From Limiplasma sp031549415 (lineage in GTDB: Bacteria; Bacillota; Clostridia; Christensenellales; Aristaeellaceae), in assembly GCA_031549415.1 (NCBI GenBank), contig JAVBPU010000025.1, forward strand, positions 67,709-131,708: DNA of 64,000 bases. The letters run 5' to 3'. Numbering within the stretch: the first letter of the stretch is position 1; every line of letters starts with the position of its first letter. The notes below the pieces were generated by a model that ran no database searches, was not told where the DNA came from, and saw nothing but the letters and a program-made list of their open reading frames with translations. This document shows, one piece after another, positions 24,082 through 32,405 of this stretch. The position numbers and the translations under genes are program-made.

Positions 24082-24639
24082 ATGTATCAAGAGGTTATCA
24101 ATGTAGCAAAGGAAAAAATGCAAAAGACGACCTCCGTCTTTCAAGGGGAGCTTCGCAGCCTGCGAGCCGGCCGTGCCAACCCCCAATTGCTGGAACGCGT
24201 CATGGTGGATTACTACGGCACCCAAACGCCCCTGCCCCAGATGGGCAACATCACCTCCCCCGAGCCCCGCATGCTGCTCATTTCCCTGTGGGACCCCAAG
24301 GCCATTCCCCTGGTGGAAAAGGCAATTCAAAAAAGCGACCTGGGCCTCAATCCCAGCAACGATGGCAAGCTCATCCGCCTGGTGATCCCAGAGTTGAATG
24401 AGGAGCGCCGCAAAGACCTGACCAAGCTGGTGCGCAAGGGCGTGGAGGAAGCCAAGGTGGCCGTCCGCTCCATTCGCCGGGACGCCATGGAACAGTTTAA
24501 GAAGCTGGAAAAGGACGGAAAAATCACCGAGGATGACCAGGGCAAGGCGGAAAAGAAGATGCAGGATGCAACCGACGCCGCCATCAAAAGCCTGGACGAG
24601 CTGGCCGCCCAAAAGGAAAAGGAAATCATGGAGGTGTGA
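24082..24639 (+). CDS. frr: Ribosome recycling factor
   Basis: RRF of 185 residues, which with EF-G splits post-termination ribosomes. The standard sequence is present: FQGELRSLRAGRANPQLLERV near the N-terminus, VDYYGTQTPLPQMGNITSPE, and the C-terminal three-helix segment VIPELNEERRKDLTKLVRKG and ARVAVRSIRRDA-like region (VAVRSIRRDAMEQFKKLEKD). Start ATG at 24082 follows AAAGGGTGG. In most Firmicutes frr follows pyrH; here a repeat element and a YjjG-like gene are upstream instead. It heads a plus-strand run frr-small gene-uppS-cdsA-dxr-rseP. Confidence 0.97.
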   Translation: MYQEVINVAKEKMQKTTSVFQGELRSLRAGRANPQLLERVMVDYYGTQTPLPQMGNITSPEPRMLLISLWDPKAIPLVEKAIQKSDLGLNPSNDGKLIRLVIPELNEERRKDLTKLVRKGVEEAKVAVRSIRRDAMEQFKKLEKDGKITEDDQGKAEKKMQDATDAAIKSLDELAAQKEKEIMEV

Positions 24640-24656
24640 TCCCTCCCGGAGGGCGT

Positions 24657-24926
24657 ATGCAACAGACCTTTGAACATTTGCTGGGCCTTTCCGCCCCCAC
24701 GGCGCTGGCGCTTCTGGCGGCATCCGGCATCCTGGACGTGCAGGTGAAGCTCACCGCGGCCCCGCCCCGAAAGAACCCCTCGCCGGAGGATTTGCTGCGA
24801 AGCCCGGAGGGCGAAGCCCATGGCTATGCTTCCACCCGGGTGGTGGCCGTGCAGGACGAGGGGCATACCCTGCTGGTTTCCCGCTTTTTGGTGGATTCCC
24901 CCCGCCTTCGGCAAGAAGCCCCCTGA
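24657..24926 (+). CDS. Small conserved-looking protein between frr and uppS, function unknown
   Basis: Predicted protein of 89 residues. I do not recognise a family. It starts MQQTFEHLLGLSAPTALALL, with a mildly hydrophobic N-terminal third that is probably not a true membrane helix, then a Pro/Glu-rich turn (APPRKNPSPEDLLRSPEGEA) and a beta-rich end (STRVVAVQDEGHTLLVSRFL). The start at ATG 24657 is supported by GGAGGG at 24648-24653, 17 bases after the frr stop. Position and spacing suggest co-transcription and perhaps translational linkage with frr and uppS. It could be spurious, but the good ribosome binding site and coding-like composition argue for a real gene. Confidence 0.6.
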   Translation: MQQTFEHLLGLSAPTALALLAASGILDVQVKLTAAPPRKNPSPEDLLRSPEGEAHGYASTRVVAVQDEGHTLLVSRFLVDSPRLRQEAP

Positions 24927-24972
24927 GCGGCAGGATTCCCTCGCTTTCATTTTCCTTTGAAAGGATTTTCCT

Positions 24973-25713
24973 ATGACCGCCACCCACCCGCCAACGCTGG
25001 ACCTAACCCGACTTCCCCGTCACGTGGCCATCATCATGGATGGCAACGGGCGTTGGGCCAAAAAACATAAGCTCAAAATTGCCCTGGGGCACCGCACCGG
25101 CACCGAAGCCCTGCGGGAGATTATCCGTAACAGCAGCGATATCGGCATCAAGTCCCTGTCCCTGTATGCCTTTTCCACGGAAAACTGGGGCCGCTCTCCC
25201 GTCGAGGTGGAGGCCCTGATGGCCTTGATGCTGGAGTTTTTCCACAGCGAGATTGACGAGCTGGACGAAAAAAACGTGCGCATCACCATCTTGGGGGACA
25301 AGAGCGGCCTGCCGGAACCCCAGCGCAAAGCGCTGGAGCAGGCGGAGGCCCGCACCGGGAAGAACACAGGGCTGCGGCTGAACATCGCCATCAACTACGG
25401 GGCCCGGGCTGAATGGGTCCGCGCCACCCGCTTGCTGGCCCAGCAGGTGGCGGAAGGGTCCCTGAAGCCGGAGGACATCAACGAAAGCGCCTTGGCAGCC
25501 CATCTGTACACCGCCGGGCAGGAGGATGTGGACCTGCTGATCCGCACCAGCGGGGAAATGCGGCTGAGCAATTTTTTGCTATACCAGTGCGCCTATGCGG
25601 AATTCCTGTTCCCCACGGTGCTCTGGCCGGATTTCTCCCTGGCCCATTACCATGAAGCCCTGGCGGCCTACCAGCAACGGGACCGCAGATACGGCAAGCG
25701 GGAGAACGCCTGA
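24973..25713 (+). CDS. uppS: Isoprenyl transferase (undecaprenyl diphosphate synthase)
   Basis: cis-Prenyltransferase of 246 residues that makes the C55 lipid carrier for cell-wall synthesis. Signatures: LPRHVAIIMDGNGRWAKKHK (catalytic Asp at about 24), LGHRTGTEALREII, LSLYAFSTENWGRSPVEVEA, and DLLIRTSGEMRLSNFLLYQC with AEFLFPTVLWPDFSL at the C-terminal side. Start ATG at 24973 follows GAAAGGA. It sits 46 bases after the small gene and 38 bases before cdsA, the usual order in this phylum. Confidence 0.96.
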   Translation: MTATHPPTLDLTRLPRHVAIIMDGNGRWAKKHKLKIALGHRTGTEALREIIRNSSDIGIKSLSLYAFSTENWGRSPVEVEALMALMLEFFHSEIDELDEKNVRITILGDKSGLPEPQRKALEQAEARTGKNTGLRLNIAINYGARAEWVRATRLLAQQVAEGSLKPEDINESALAAHLYTAGQEDVDLLIRTSGEMRLSNFLLYQCAYAEFLFPTVLWPDFSLAHYHEALAAYQQRDRRYGKRENA

Positions 25714-25751
25714 TTTTCCCGCTCTCTAGACTGTAGTAAGGAAGGATCACC

Positions 25752-26582
25752 ATGGCACAGCGTACCATCACGGGGACCCTTATGACCTTGGCCTTGGCGG
25801 CTCTGCTCTATTTTGGCGGCTGGGTCTTTGCCATCGCCGCCTTCCTGGTGTTTGCCTTGGCCATTTACGAGGAATTGCACGCCCTCACCCTGGCCGGGCA
25901 CAACCCGGTTCGCTGGGCTTCCTATGCCGCGCTGGTCATCAGCGTTCCTATGATGTTCCTTTATTCCTATACCGTCATTATGCCCATTTTGGTGGTGCTC
26001 AGCTTTTGCATATTGCTGCAGGTGATGCGCCGCACCGAGCCGGATTTGGTGGATGTGCTGGTCAGCGTCCTTCCTATGCTGACGCTGGTGTTTCCCGCCA
26101 TGTCCCTCTTTGGCCTGTTGGTGGTGCAGCCCCAGCCTTTGCAGCTCTTTTTCCTGGTGATGCTGTTTGTCATTGCCATTGGCAGCGATACCTGCGCCTA
26201 TTTTGTAGGCTCCTGGCTAGGCGGGCCCAAGCTGGCCCCCCACATCAGCCCCAAAAAGACCCTTTCCGGCTCCCTGGGCGGCCTGGTGGCCAGCATTCTG
26301 CTGGCGGCGCTGACCGGGTGGATTTTTTCCTTATGCGTTCCCGATTGGCCCTGGCCGCCTGTCTGGGCCAACATGCTGGTGGGTTTCTTTGGCGGCGTGG
26401 CCGGGCAGGTAGGCGACCTGTTTGCCAGTATGGTGAAACGCCATTGCAAGGTGAAGGACTTTGGCAACCTGTTCCCCGGCCATGGCGGCATGCTGGACCG
26501 TCTGGACAGCATCGCCTTTGTGGCCATCATTGTGTATTGCTACCGTATCATTTTGCTGCTGGGCAGTACGCCGGTGGAATAA
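25752..26582 (+). CDS. cdsA: Phosphatidate cytidylyltransferase
   Basis: CDP-diglyceride synthetase of 276 residues, an integral membrane enzyme that makes CDP-diacylglycerol from CTP and phosphatidic acid. About seven to eight hydrophobic segments are visible. The family signature is intact: GSDTCAYFVGSWLGGPKLAP, ISPKKTLSGSLGG, and near the C-terminus FASMVKRHCKVKDFGNLFPG HGGMLDRLDSI. Start ATG at 25752 follows AAGGAAGG. It lies between uppS and dxr as expected. Confidence 0.95.
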   Translation: MAQRTITGTLMTLALAALLYFGGWVFAIAAFLVFALAIYEELHALTLAGHNPVRWASYAALVISVPMMFLYSYTVIMPILVVLSFCILLQVMRRTEPDLVDVLVSVLPMLTLVFPAMSLFGLLVVQPQPLQLFFLVMLFVIAIGSDTCAYFVGSWLGGPKLAPHISPKKTLSGSLGGLVASILLAALTGWIFSLCVPDWPWPPVWANMLVGFFGGVAGQVGDLFASMVKRHCKVKDFGNLFPGHGGMLDRLDSIAFVAIIVYCYRIILLLGSTPVE

Positions 26583-26717
26583 GCGCAAGGGCCAGCGCCA
26601 TGGACCCTTGATTCGCCCGCATGATGCGTACCCTGAGCAGAAAAGACAGCCCTCTTTGGTTGCCCCCAATTCCTAGAACGCTTTTATTGGGTTGTTTCGG
26701 GCTTTTCCCTGCTTGCT

Positions 26718-26747
26718 CCCATTTTCGCGTATACCGCCGAAAATGGG
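26718..26747. other. 10-bp perfect inverted repeat between cdsA and dxr
   Basis: CCCATTTTCG (26718-26727) and CGAAAATGGG (26738-26747) form a stem with a 10-base loop; CTTTCCTTTTT follows. It could be a weak terminator or attenuator within the operon; the 212-base gap between cdsA and dxr is otherwise empty. Confidence 0.45.
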
Positions 26748-26794
26748 CTTTCCTTTTTCCCCCGACTCACTCCCCTTCCAAAGGAGGTTCCCCC

Positions 26795-27973
26795 ATGTCT
26801 TTTGCTCCCCGCCGCATGGCTGTGTTGGGTTCCACCGGCAGCATCGGCACCCAGGCCCTGGAGGTCACCGCTCTCCACCCGGACAAATTCTCCATCACGG
26901 CTCTCACCGCCTATGCCAACAAGGACCTGCTGTTTGCGCAGGTCCGGGCTTTCCGGCCCCAAATGGCGGGGCTCATTCAGCCCATCCCGTTGGAGGACAT
27001 CCCGCAGGACCTGCGTTTTTGCCGCTGGGTCTTTGGCAAGGAGGCCCTAACGCTGGCTTCGGAGACCGATTGTGACGACGTGCTGGTGTCCGTGGTGGGC
27101 ATGGCGGGGCTGGAAGGCGTGCTGGCGGCGCTGTCCAAGGGAAAGCGTGTGCTGTTGGCCAACAAGGAAGCCCTGGTCACCGGCGGGCAACTGGTGACCC
27201 AGGCTGCCGCCAAGCTGGGCCCCCAGGCCCTGCTGCCCGTGGACAGCGAGCACAGCGCCATTTTCCAGTGCCTGCAAGCTGCGGACGGCAATCCGGTCCA
27301 GACCCTGTACCTCACCTGCTCCGGCGGGCCTTTCCGTACTTGGAGCCAAGCCGAGATCCGTGCCGCCACCAAAGGCCAGGCCTTACAGCACCCCAACTGG
27401 GTGATGGGCCAGAAGATCACCATTGACAGCGCCACCTTGTTTAACAAGGCGTTGGAAATCATTGAAGCCAAATGGTTGTTTCACGTGGACCCTTCGCAGA
27501 TCCAGGTGGTCATCCACCCGCAAAGCGTGGTCCACAGCGGGGTTGGCTTTGTGGATGGCGCGGTGTTGGCCCAGCTGGGCACGCCGGATATGCGGCTGCC
27601 TATTTTGTATGCCATGAGCTTTCCCCACCGCCTGGCCACCGGGGGCGCTCCCCTGGACCTGTTCTCTCTGGGGTCGCTCACCTTTGAACAGCCGGACCCG
27701 GTCCGCTTCCCCTCCCTGCGCATGGCCCGGGAGGCCCTGGCGGCGGGCGGCGCGGCCGCCTGTGTGCTCAACGCCGCCAACGAGGTGGCCGTGGCGCATT
27801 TTTTACAATCCCCCGGCGGGAATGGCATGCCTCTGGGTCGAATCTATGAAGTGGTGGAGGATTGCTTGCAAAAGCTGGCCCACCTGCCCGCTTCCTCCCT
27901 GGCGGAAGTGTTGGAGGCGGACCGGCAAGCCCGGCAGCGGGCTACGCAGCTTTTGACCGCCCAGGCACAATAA
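26795..27973 (+). CDS. dxr: 1-deoxy-D-xylulose 5-phosphate reductoisomerase
   Basis: DXR of 392 residues, the NADPH-dependent second step of the MEP isoprenoid pathway. Motifs: MAVLGSTGSIGTQALEVTAL (nucleotide binding, about 8-27), VLLANKEALVTGGQLVTQAA, LPVDSEHSAIFQCL (metal site), SGGPFRTW, HPNWVMGQKITIDSATLFNK and VVIHPQSVVHSGVGFVDGA. The C-terminal helical part contains LNAANEVAVAHFL. Start ATG at 26795 follows AAAGGAGG at 26780-26787. rseP follows 78 bases later. Together with ispG at 32.4 kb this window encodes two MEP enzymes. Confidence 0.97.
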   Translation: MSFAPRRMAVLGSTGSIGTQALEVTALHPDKFSITALTAYANKDLLFAQVRAFRPQMAGLIQPIPLEDIPQDLRFCRWVFGKEALTLASETDCDDVLVSVVGMAGLEGVLAALSKGKRVLLANKEALVTGGQLVTQAAAKLGPQALLPVDSEHSAIFQCLQAADGNPVQTLYLTCSGGPFRTWSQAEIRAATKGQALQHPNWVMGQKITIDSATLFNKALEIIEAKWLFHVDPSQIQVVIHPQSVVHSGVGFVDGAVLAQLGTPDMRLPILYAMSFPHRLATGGAPLDLFSLGSLTFEQPDPVRFPSLRMAREALAAGGAAACVLNAANEVAVAHFLQSPGGNGMPLGRIYEVVEDCLQKLAHLPASSLAEVLEADRQARQRATQLLTAQAQ

Positions 27974-28051
27974 AGCCTCCTTTTTCTGCATAAGCTATCC
28001 CGATGGCTCGCCACGTGGCCTGTGATCCCTCTCTTGAAAGGAATTGACTGC

Positions 28052-29113
28052 ATGACCATTTTGTATATTCTGTTGGCGCTCTTTCTGCTGGGCATTCTCA
28101 TCACGGTGCATGAGTTTGGCCATTTCATCGCGGCACGGCTGACGGGCATTGCTGTGAAGGAGTTTTCCATCGGCTTTGGCCCTAAAATTCTGCAATGGAA
28201 AAGCAAAAAACACGAAACCCGCTTTTCCCTGCGGCCCATTCCCATGGGCGGCTACTGCATGTTTTACGGCGATACGGATGACGACCCAAAGGGGGTTAAG
28301 CAGGACGATCCCCGCAATTATAACAAAGCGCCCGTTTGGAAACGCATGCTCAGCGTGCTTTGTGGCCCGCTGATGAATTTTGTGCTGGCCTTTGTGGTGG
28401 CGGTGGTGCTGATGGCCGGGTATGGCCTGATGCCCACGCAGCCCTTTGTGGAAAGCGTGGAGCAGGGCATGCCCGCCCAGGCGGGTGGCCTGCAGGCCGG
28501 GGATGTATTTATGAAAATCGGCGGCCAGGCCCTGGATGGAAAATCCGTGCAGGACATCTCCTCCGCCATTGACGCCTCCGGCCCCAGCAGTTCCATTCCT
28601 TTTACGGTTTTGCGGGATGGCCAGGAGATTACTTTGCCCATCACCCCCATCAGGGATGAGGCGGCAAACCGGTACCGTATCGGCATCACCATCAGCGGGT
28701 ACACCCGCATCACTGCGGACAAGGTGATCCCCGCCGCCTGGGACAGCTGCGTGTACGCCAGCCGGGCCATTCTGGACGCCCTGGGCAAGCTGGTGACCAC
28801 CGGGGAAGGTCTTAACGAAACCGCCGGGCCGGTGGGCGTGGTGCAATTGGTGGCCGAGCAGACCCGGCAGGGCGGGCTGGAAATCTTCTTAAACCTCATG
28901 GTGATCATTTCCATCAATTTGGGCCTGGTGAACCTGTTCCCCATTCCCGGCCTGGACGGCAGCCGTCTGGTGTTCATGCTCATCGAGGCCGTCCGGCGCA
29001 AACCTGTCAGCCCCAAAATTGAGTCCAGCATTCACCTGGCCGGGTATATGCTGCTGTTTTGCCTGATGCTGTTTTTCACCTTCAAGGACGTGGGGCGGAT
29101 TTTAGGCGCGTAG
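28052..29113 (+). CDS. rseP: Site-2 membrane metalloprotease RseP/RasP
   Basis: Intramembrane zinc protease of 353 residues that cleaves anti-sigma factors and signal-peptide remnants. The HExxH site is in ILITVHEFGHFIAARLTGI within the first membrane helix, followed by EFSIGFGPKILQ and RPIPMGGYC. One PDZ domain lies near 145-215 (AGGLQAGDVFMKIGGQAL). The second zinc ligand motif is NLFPIPGLDGSRL, near 303-315. The last helix is LAGYMLLFCLMLFFTF. Start ATG at 28052 follows GAAAGGA; an upstream in-frame ATG at 28022 has no ribosome binding site. A strong terminator follows. Confidence 0.95.
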   Translation: MTILYILLALFLLGILITVHEFGHFIAARLTGIAVKEFSIGFGPKILQWKSKKHETRFSLRPIPMGGYCMFYGDTDDDPKGVKQDDPRNYNKAPVWKRMLSVLCGPLMNFVLAFVVAVVLMAGYGLMPTQPFVESVEQGMPAQAGGLQAGDVFMKIGGQALDGKSVQDISSAIDASGPSSSIPFTVLRDGQEITLPITPIRDEAANRYRIGITISGYTRITADKVIPAAWDSCVYASRAILDALGKLVTTGEGLNETAGPVGVVQLVAEQTRQGGLEIFLNLMVIISINLGLVNLFPIPGLDGSRLVFMLIEAVRRKPVSPKIESSIHLAGYMLLFCLMLFFTFKDVGRILGA

Positions 29114-29137
29114 GGGTTCGGACCTTTGCCAATACTG

Positions 29138-29165
29138 TCCACCGCATTCATGCGGTGGATTTTTG
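29138..29165 (+). terminator. Terminator after rseP
   Basis: TCCACCGC and GCGGTGGA (29138-29159) form a perfect 8-bp stem with a 6-base loop, followed by TTTTT. It ends the frr-to-rseP transcription unit. Confidence 0.9.
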
Positions 29166-29177
29166 TTGTACACAACC

Positions 29178-29210
29178 CCCATGTCGCTGCGGGAAGCCAG
29201 GCGACATGGG
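29178..29210. other. 10-bp perfect inverted repeat at the rseP/prdX-like border
   Basis: CCCATGTCGC (29178-29187) and GCGACATGGG (29201-29210) with a 13-base centre, without a T run on either side. It marks the left edge of the minus-strand block that separates rseP from ispG. Confidence 0.5.
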
Positions 29211-29230
29211 CGGGTGTATTGACAATTCTT

Positions 29231-29752
29231 TTACGCAAGCTCGATTCCCACAACCTGCACCTTGAGCAGTGGCACCACTCGCTCCCAAAATACTTCCTGG
29301 GCAAATACCACCGTGGCGCTGTTGTCGCAGGGATGAAAGGCGATGCGGGGCGTGGCGCGGACGGCGGTTTCGTAGCAGAGGGGAATGGTATACTCCTGAG
29401 CAAAAAACAGCCCCAGCGGGCTGACGGACCCGCCCGTCAAATGCAGCAGGCCGGGCAGCGCCGTTTCCGGCGCAAAGCTGAGCCGGGACACCCCCAGTGC
29501 CTTGCTGACCACCGCCGTGCGAAAAGCGGTGTCCGGTCGGAGCAGCATCAAGTAATACTGGGTTTGCTGCCGGTTGCTGAGGAAAACATTTTTGCAATAG
29601 GTGGTCTCCGGGTCCAAAAAGGGCATAGCGAGACACTCTTCCATGGTATACGCCCTGGGATGGGTGTATTGCTGATACGCAATACCCTTTTCATCCAGCA
29701 GCGACAGAATCCGCTCCCTTGCGCCGGTGTTTTCTGTTCGTTCCTCTTCCAT
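29231..29752 (-). CDS. PrdX/YbaK-type aminoacyl-tRNA deacylase
   Basis: Protein of 173 residues with the YbaK/prolyl-tRNA editing fold, closest in pattern to PrdX/ProX, which removes Ala from mischarged tRNA-Pro. Visible: ERILSLLDEKGIAYQQYTHP at the N-terminus, CKNVFLSNRQQTQYYLMLLR (about 53-72) with the conserved Lys, LGVSRLSFAPETALPGLLHL, GGSVSPLGLFFAQE and IAFHPCDNSATVVF. Start ATG at 29752 is weakly supported by GAGGG. It is the last gene of a four-gene minus-strand block. Such deacylases are free-standing proofreading factors and need no operon partners. Confidence 0.88.
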   Translation of the reverse strand: MEEERTENTGARERILSLLDEKGIAYQQYTHPRAYTMEECLAMPFLDPETTYCKNVFLSNRQQTQYYLMLLRPDTAFRTAVVSKALGVSRLSFAPETALPGLLHLTGGSVSPLGLFFAQEYTIPLCYETAVRATPRIAFHPCDNSATVVFAQEVFWERVVPLLKVQVVGIELA

Positions 29753-29811
29753 TTAGGGGGTTCCCTCTTTCAGTCTGGATACGCGCAACGCCTTGAAAAA
29801 TGAAAAGCCTT

Positions 29812-30573
29812 TTATAGCTTTTTTCCGATATAAAATACATACCCGTAATACTGTTTGTATTTTTCGTAGAGCTCCGCCTCGTGCCGGTCGCTTTCCACAT
29901 AGTCCTTTACGGCTTGGTTTCCCGCGTATTTTTCCAGAAGCGCTTTTCCCGCGGCCTCCCGGGGTATGAAGTAACGTTCCGTCCAGCATTGTTCCGGCAG
30001 CGCAAAGACAGCCACCATATGATACCCGGCTTTTTGCAGAATGGTGATATTCTGCCCGATGGTGTCCATATCCGGCACCGCTTCCACCCACCATTTTTCA
30101 ATTTCAGCGGGGCGTTCCTCCGTAAACCAGGTGGCGCTTGTGACGGCCACATGGCCACCCTTTTTCAGAAAGCCATGCCAATGGGTGAGGCCCTTTTCAA
30201 AGCCAATGCTGTCGATGGCCCCTTCGGACCAGATCAGGTCCAACTCCTCCTTTTGAAAGGGGAGGTTTTCCATGTTGCCCACGATCCCATGGGCCCTGTC
30301 TTGGAGCTTCCGCTTTCTGGCGTTCTCGTGAAAGATCTTGATAAACTCCGGAAAGAAATCCAGCCCCGTGATCTTTCCCTCGATCTTTTGCGCCAGAACC
30401 ATAGTTTGCCCGCCGGTTCCGCAGCCTAGATCGGCAACCCTTGCGCCTTCTTTCAGCCCATCCACAAAGCTAAGCGCCTTCAGCGTCATGTCAGGGCTGC
30501 CCGGCCCCTGCCGCTCCAGCCCCACATGGGTGTCCCGGAGTAGTTCACGAAATGACATTGGTTGATTTTCCAT
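29812..30573 (-). CDS. Class I SAM-dependent methyltransferase
   Basis: Methyltransferase of 253 residues. The SAM site is clear: EGARVADLGCGTGGQTMVLA (motif I, about 42-61), then ITGLDFFPEFIKIF (motif II acidic residue), GNMENLPFQKEELDLIWSEG (about 100-119) and FLKKGGHVAVTSATWF. The fold matches UbiE/MenG-like small-molecule methyltransferases, but the substrate cannot be told. Start ATG at 30573 follows GAAGGAG, 14 bases after the ABM-like gene, so these two are translationally close. The long C-terminal part with ALLEKYAGNQAVKDYVESDR and repeated Tyr is distinctive. Confidence 0.85.
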   Translation of the reverse strand: MENQPMSFRELLRDTHVGLERQGPGSPDMTLKALSFVDGLKEGARVADLGCGTGGQTMVLAQKIEGKITGLDFFPEFIKIFHENARKRKLQDRAHGIVGNMENLPFQKEELDLIWSEGAIDSIGFEKGLTHWHGFLKKGGHVAVTSATWFTEERPAEIEKWWVEAVPDMDTIGQNITILQKAGYHMVAVFALPEQCWTERYFIPREAAGKALLEKYAGNQAVKDYVESDRHEAELYEKYKQYYGYVFYIGKKL

Positions 30574-30587
30574 CTTTTGCTCCTTCG

Positions 30588-30896
30588 TTACGATTGTCCG
30601 TAACTTTTTTCCACAGAAAAGACTTGCACCCGGCAGCTTTCCATGTCTATGAACGAATAAAATTCTTCGGCCCAAGGGTTCGGTTCCTCGGGTTCCATCA
30701 TTCTTTGGGCATCCTCCATGCTTTCCCACATCAGCAAATCCACCCAGGTTTCGCCCTCGCGTAGCTGCTTCCATGAAATATATCCCTTTTGTTTGGACAT
30801 ATACTCATGGTTCAGTGCTTCTGCCGCCAGCAGAAAACCTGGTACGGAGGCTCCCTCCGCGAGATTGAACGAGATGAATAAAGCGGCATTGGACAT
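30588..30896 (-). CDS. Small ABM-like (antibiotic biosynthesis monooxygenase fold) protein
   Basis: Protein of 102 residues with a dimeric alpha/beta-barrel pattern: ALFISFNLAEGASVPGFLLA, KGYISWKQLREGETWVDLLM and a MWESMEDAQRMM helix. Relatives of this type are often small uncharacterised proteins beside methyltransferases; some act as monooxygenases or simply bind small molecules. I choose ATG at 30896 with GAAGGGAG before it. It lies between the MFS gene and the methyltransferase in the same direction. Function is not assigned. Confidence 0.7.
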   Translation of the reverse strand: MSNAALFISFNLAEGASVPGFLLAAEALNHEYMSKQKGYISWKQLREGETWVDLLMWESMEDAQRMMEPEEPNPWAEEFYSFIDMESCRVQVFSVEKSYGQS

Positions 30897-30987
30897 CGTT
30901 GTAGGCTCCCTTCTCAATCTTTATTTCGATTCCTGATGGTAGGATAACCCATGAAATATGACAACAGCGTGGCAATTGATCCATTTT

Positions 30988-32202
30988 CTAATCCTCTTTT
31001 TTTCCTTGCGGCTCTCTTTGTTTCCCTTTCCCTCTGCCTAGGATAGACAGCAGGAAAAAGCCAACTGCGCCAACCATTCCATAGAGGGAAAAGAGTATGT
31101 AGACCTGCTGCAGGGTAAAAACCTTGGCGAAGGCCCCGTAGAGCAAACTAAAGCAAATCATGGCCACGTTTTGCCCCACCCCATAAAAGGACAGGACCGT
31201 GGCCCGGCCTTCCTCTTTGATTTCGCTTTGCAACGCATTCACTAGCAAAATTTCCGCCGCCGCCATGCCCAAAAAGGAAAGGCCAAAGAACAAAATGGCG
31301 TATTGATTCCATACCATTGCAAAGAGCAGTAGGAAAAAGCAGGCCAGCCCGCTCAAAAGAAAAATCCGCCTCATGGAAGCTCCCTTTTTTTGGATCATGG
31401 GCGCCAGCATGTCCCCCAGCGCAACGAACACAAAGCGGACCGTTAAAATTACGCTCACCCAGAGCTCGTTCAGTTGAAAATCATGGATGATGAGGGCGTC
31501 AAATTCATCCAGATAGCTTCCAAGCCCCACAAAAAACACCAAAAATACAATAGACACCAGGGCCACGCGGCTCCCTTTGATAAAAGCGCTTGCCTCTTTG
31601 AGCGTTCCAAAAAAATCTGTAGGCTCTGCGGCGACCCGCTCCGCATACTCATTTTTCTCTCTGAGTTGCAAAGCAAAGAATACATTGAGAAAGCATATGG
31701 CCGCGGAGAGGAGCGCAAGGGTTTCGATGCTCATAAAGTTCGCCAGGAGGCCCGCCGACACAAGCCCCACAATTGTCCCCACATTCGCAAAAAACTGTGC
31801 TCTTCCATACACTTTGGCGAAGCTTTCCTCGCACCCATCACTCTTTAGGTTATCATAGAGCAAGCCCTCTTCTGTTCCGGAGGTAAACGCGCCCGCCACC
31901 GCCCAAAAAACAAAGCCAAGGGCAAACAAAAGGAATGTATGGGAAAAAAACCAGATCACAAAGCAAAGCCCTTGTAACACAGCGGCCAAAGCCAGCATAT
32001 TCCTTCGGTTCCACCGGTCCGCCAAAACCCCGGAAGGAATTTCAAATACGATGGCAAATACGCTCCAAATCGCAAGCAACACCGCCACGTCCGTCACCGA
32101 CTGTCCCCTGCGAAGAAACAAAATTGTATAGAAGGCATAGATGGGCAGGCACTGGCTGATGAATTTATAGCTGTACAGAGCCTTGACATGAAAGGTGGTC
32201 AT
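30988..32202 (-). CDS. MFS transporter
   Basis: Membrane protein of 404 residues with about twelve hydrophobic segments. The cytoplasmic motif between helices 2 and 3 is present as FEIPSGVLADRWNRRNMLAL (the major facilitator motif A, about 53-72), and the central basic loop is RVAAEPTDFFGTLKEAS. It resembles drug-efflux type MFS proteins. Start ATG at 32202 follows GAGG. First gene of the minus-strand block with the ABM-like, methyltransferase and deacylase genes; the methyltransferase and transporter next to each other hint at a modification-and-export role, which is only inference. Confidence 0.88.
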   Translation of the reverse strand: MTTFHVKALYSYKFISQCLPIYAFYTILFLRRGQSVTDVAVLLAIWSVFAIVFEIPSGVLADRWNRRNMLALAAVLQGLCFVIWFFSHTFLLFALGFVFWAVAGAFTSGTEEGLLYDNLKSDGCEESFAKVYGRAQFFANVGTIVGLVSAGLLANFMSIETLALLSAAICFLNVFFALQLREKNEYAERVAAEPTDFFGTLKEASAFIKGSRVALVSIVFLVFFVGLGSYLDEFDALIIHDFQLNELWVSVILTVRFVFVALGDMLAPMIQKKGASMRRIFLLSGLACFFLLLFAMVWNQYAILFFGLSFLGMAAAEILLVNALQSEIKEEGRATVLSFYGVGQNVAMICFSLLYGAFAKVFTLQQVYILFSLYGMVGAVGFFLLSILGRGKGKQREPQGKKED

Positions 32203-32334
32203 TGGTTTTCCTCAAAATCTCCATCATAGGCCGTTTCAGGCTTGGATAAATCATTATACCATATCTTTGCCTGTCCGTGTGTTTGTCTTTTCTCCCTCCG
32301 CCCGGCCCTGGGCTCCTCCCCCTGAGGGGCTCCC

Positions 32335-32363
32335 TTTTCCGACTTCCAAAAACATGATATAAT
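32335..32363 (+). promoter_or_regulatory. Promoter of ispG-polC
   Basis: A perfect TATAAT (32358-32363) preceded by TGA (extended -10) lies about 43 bases before ispG. The -35 region 17 bases upstream (TTTTCC) is weak. Confidence 0.65.
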
Positions 32364-32405
32364 GCAAGCAAGGATTTAGCCAGGACCCCACCAAGGAGGC
32401 CTTCC

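Noticed and set aside
29164..29176. Short palindrome GTTGTACACAAC as a regulator site
   Set aside because: Only five-base arms, located directly after the rseP terminator, and easily expected by chance.
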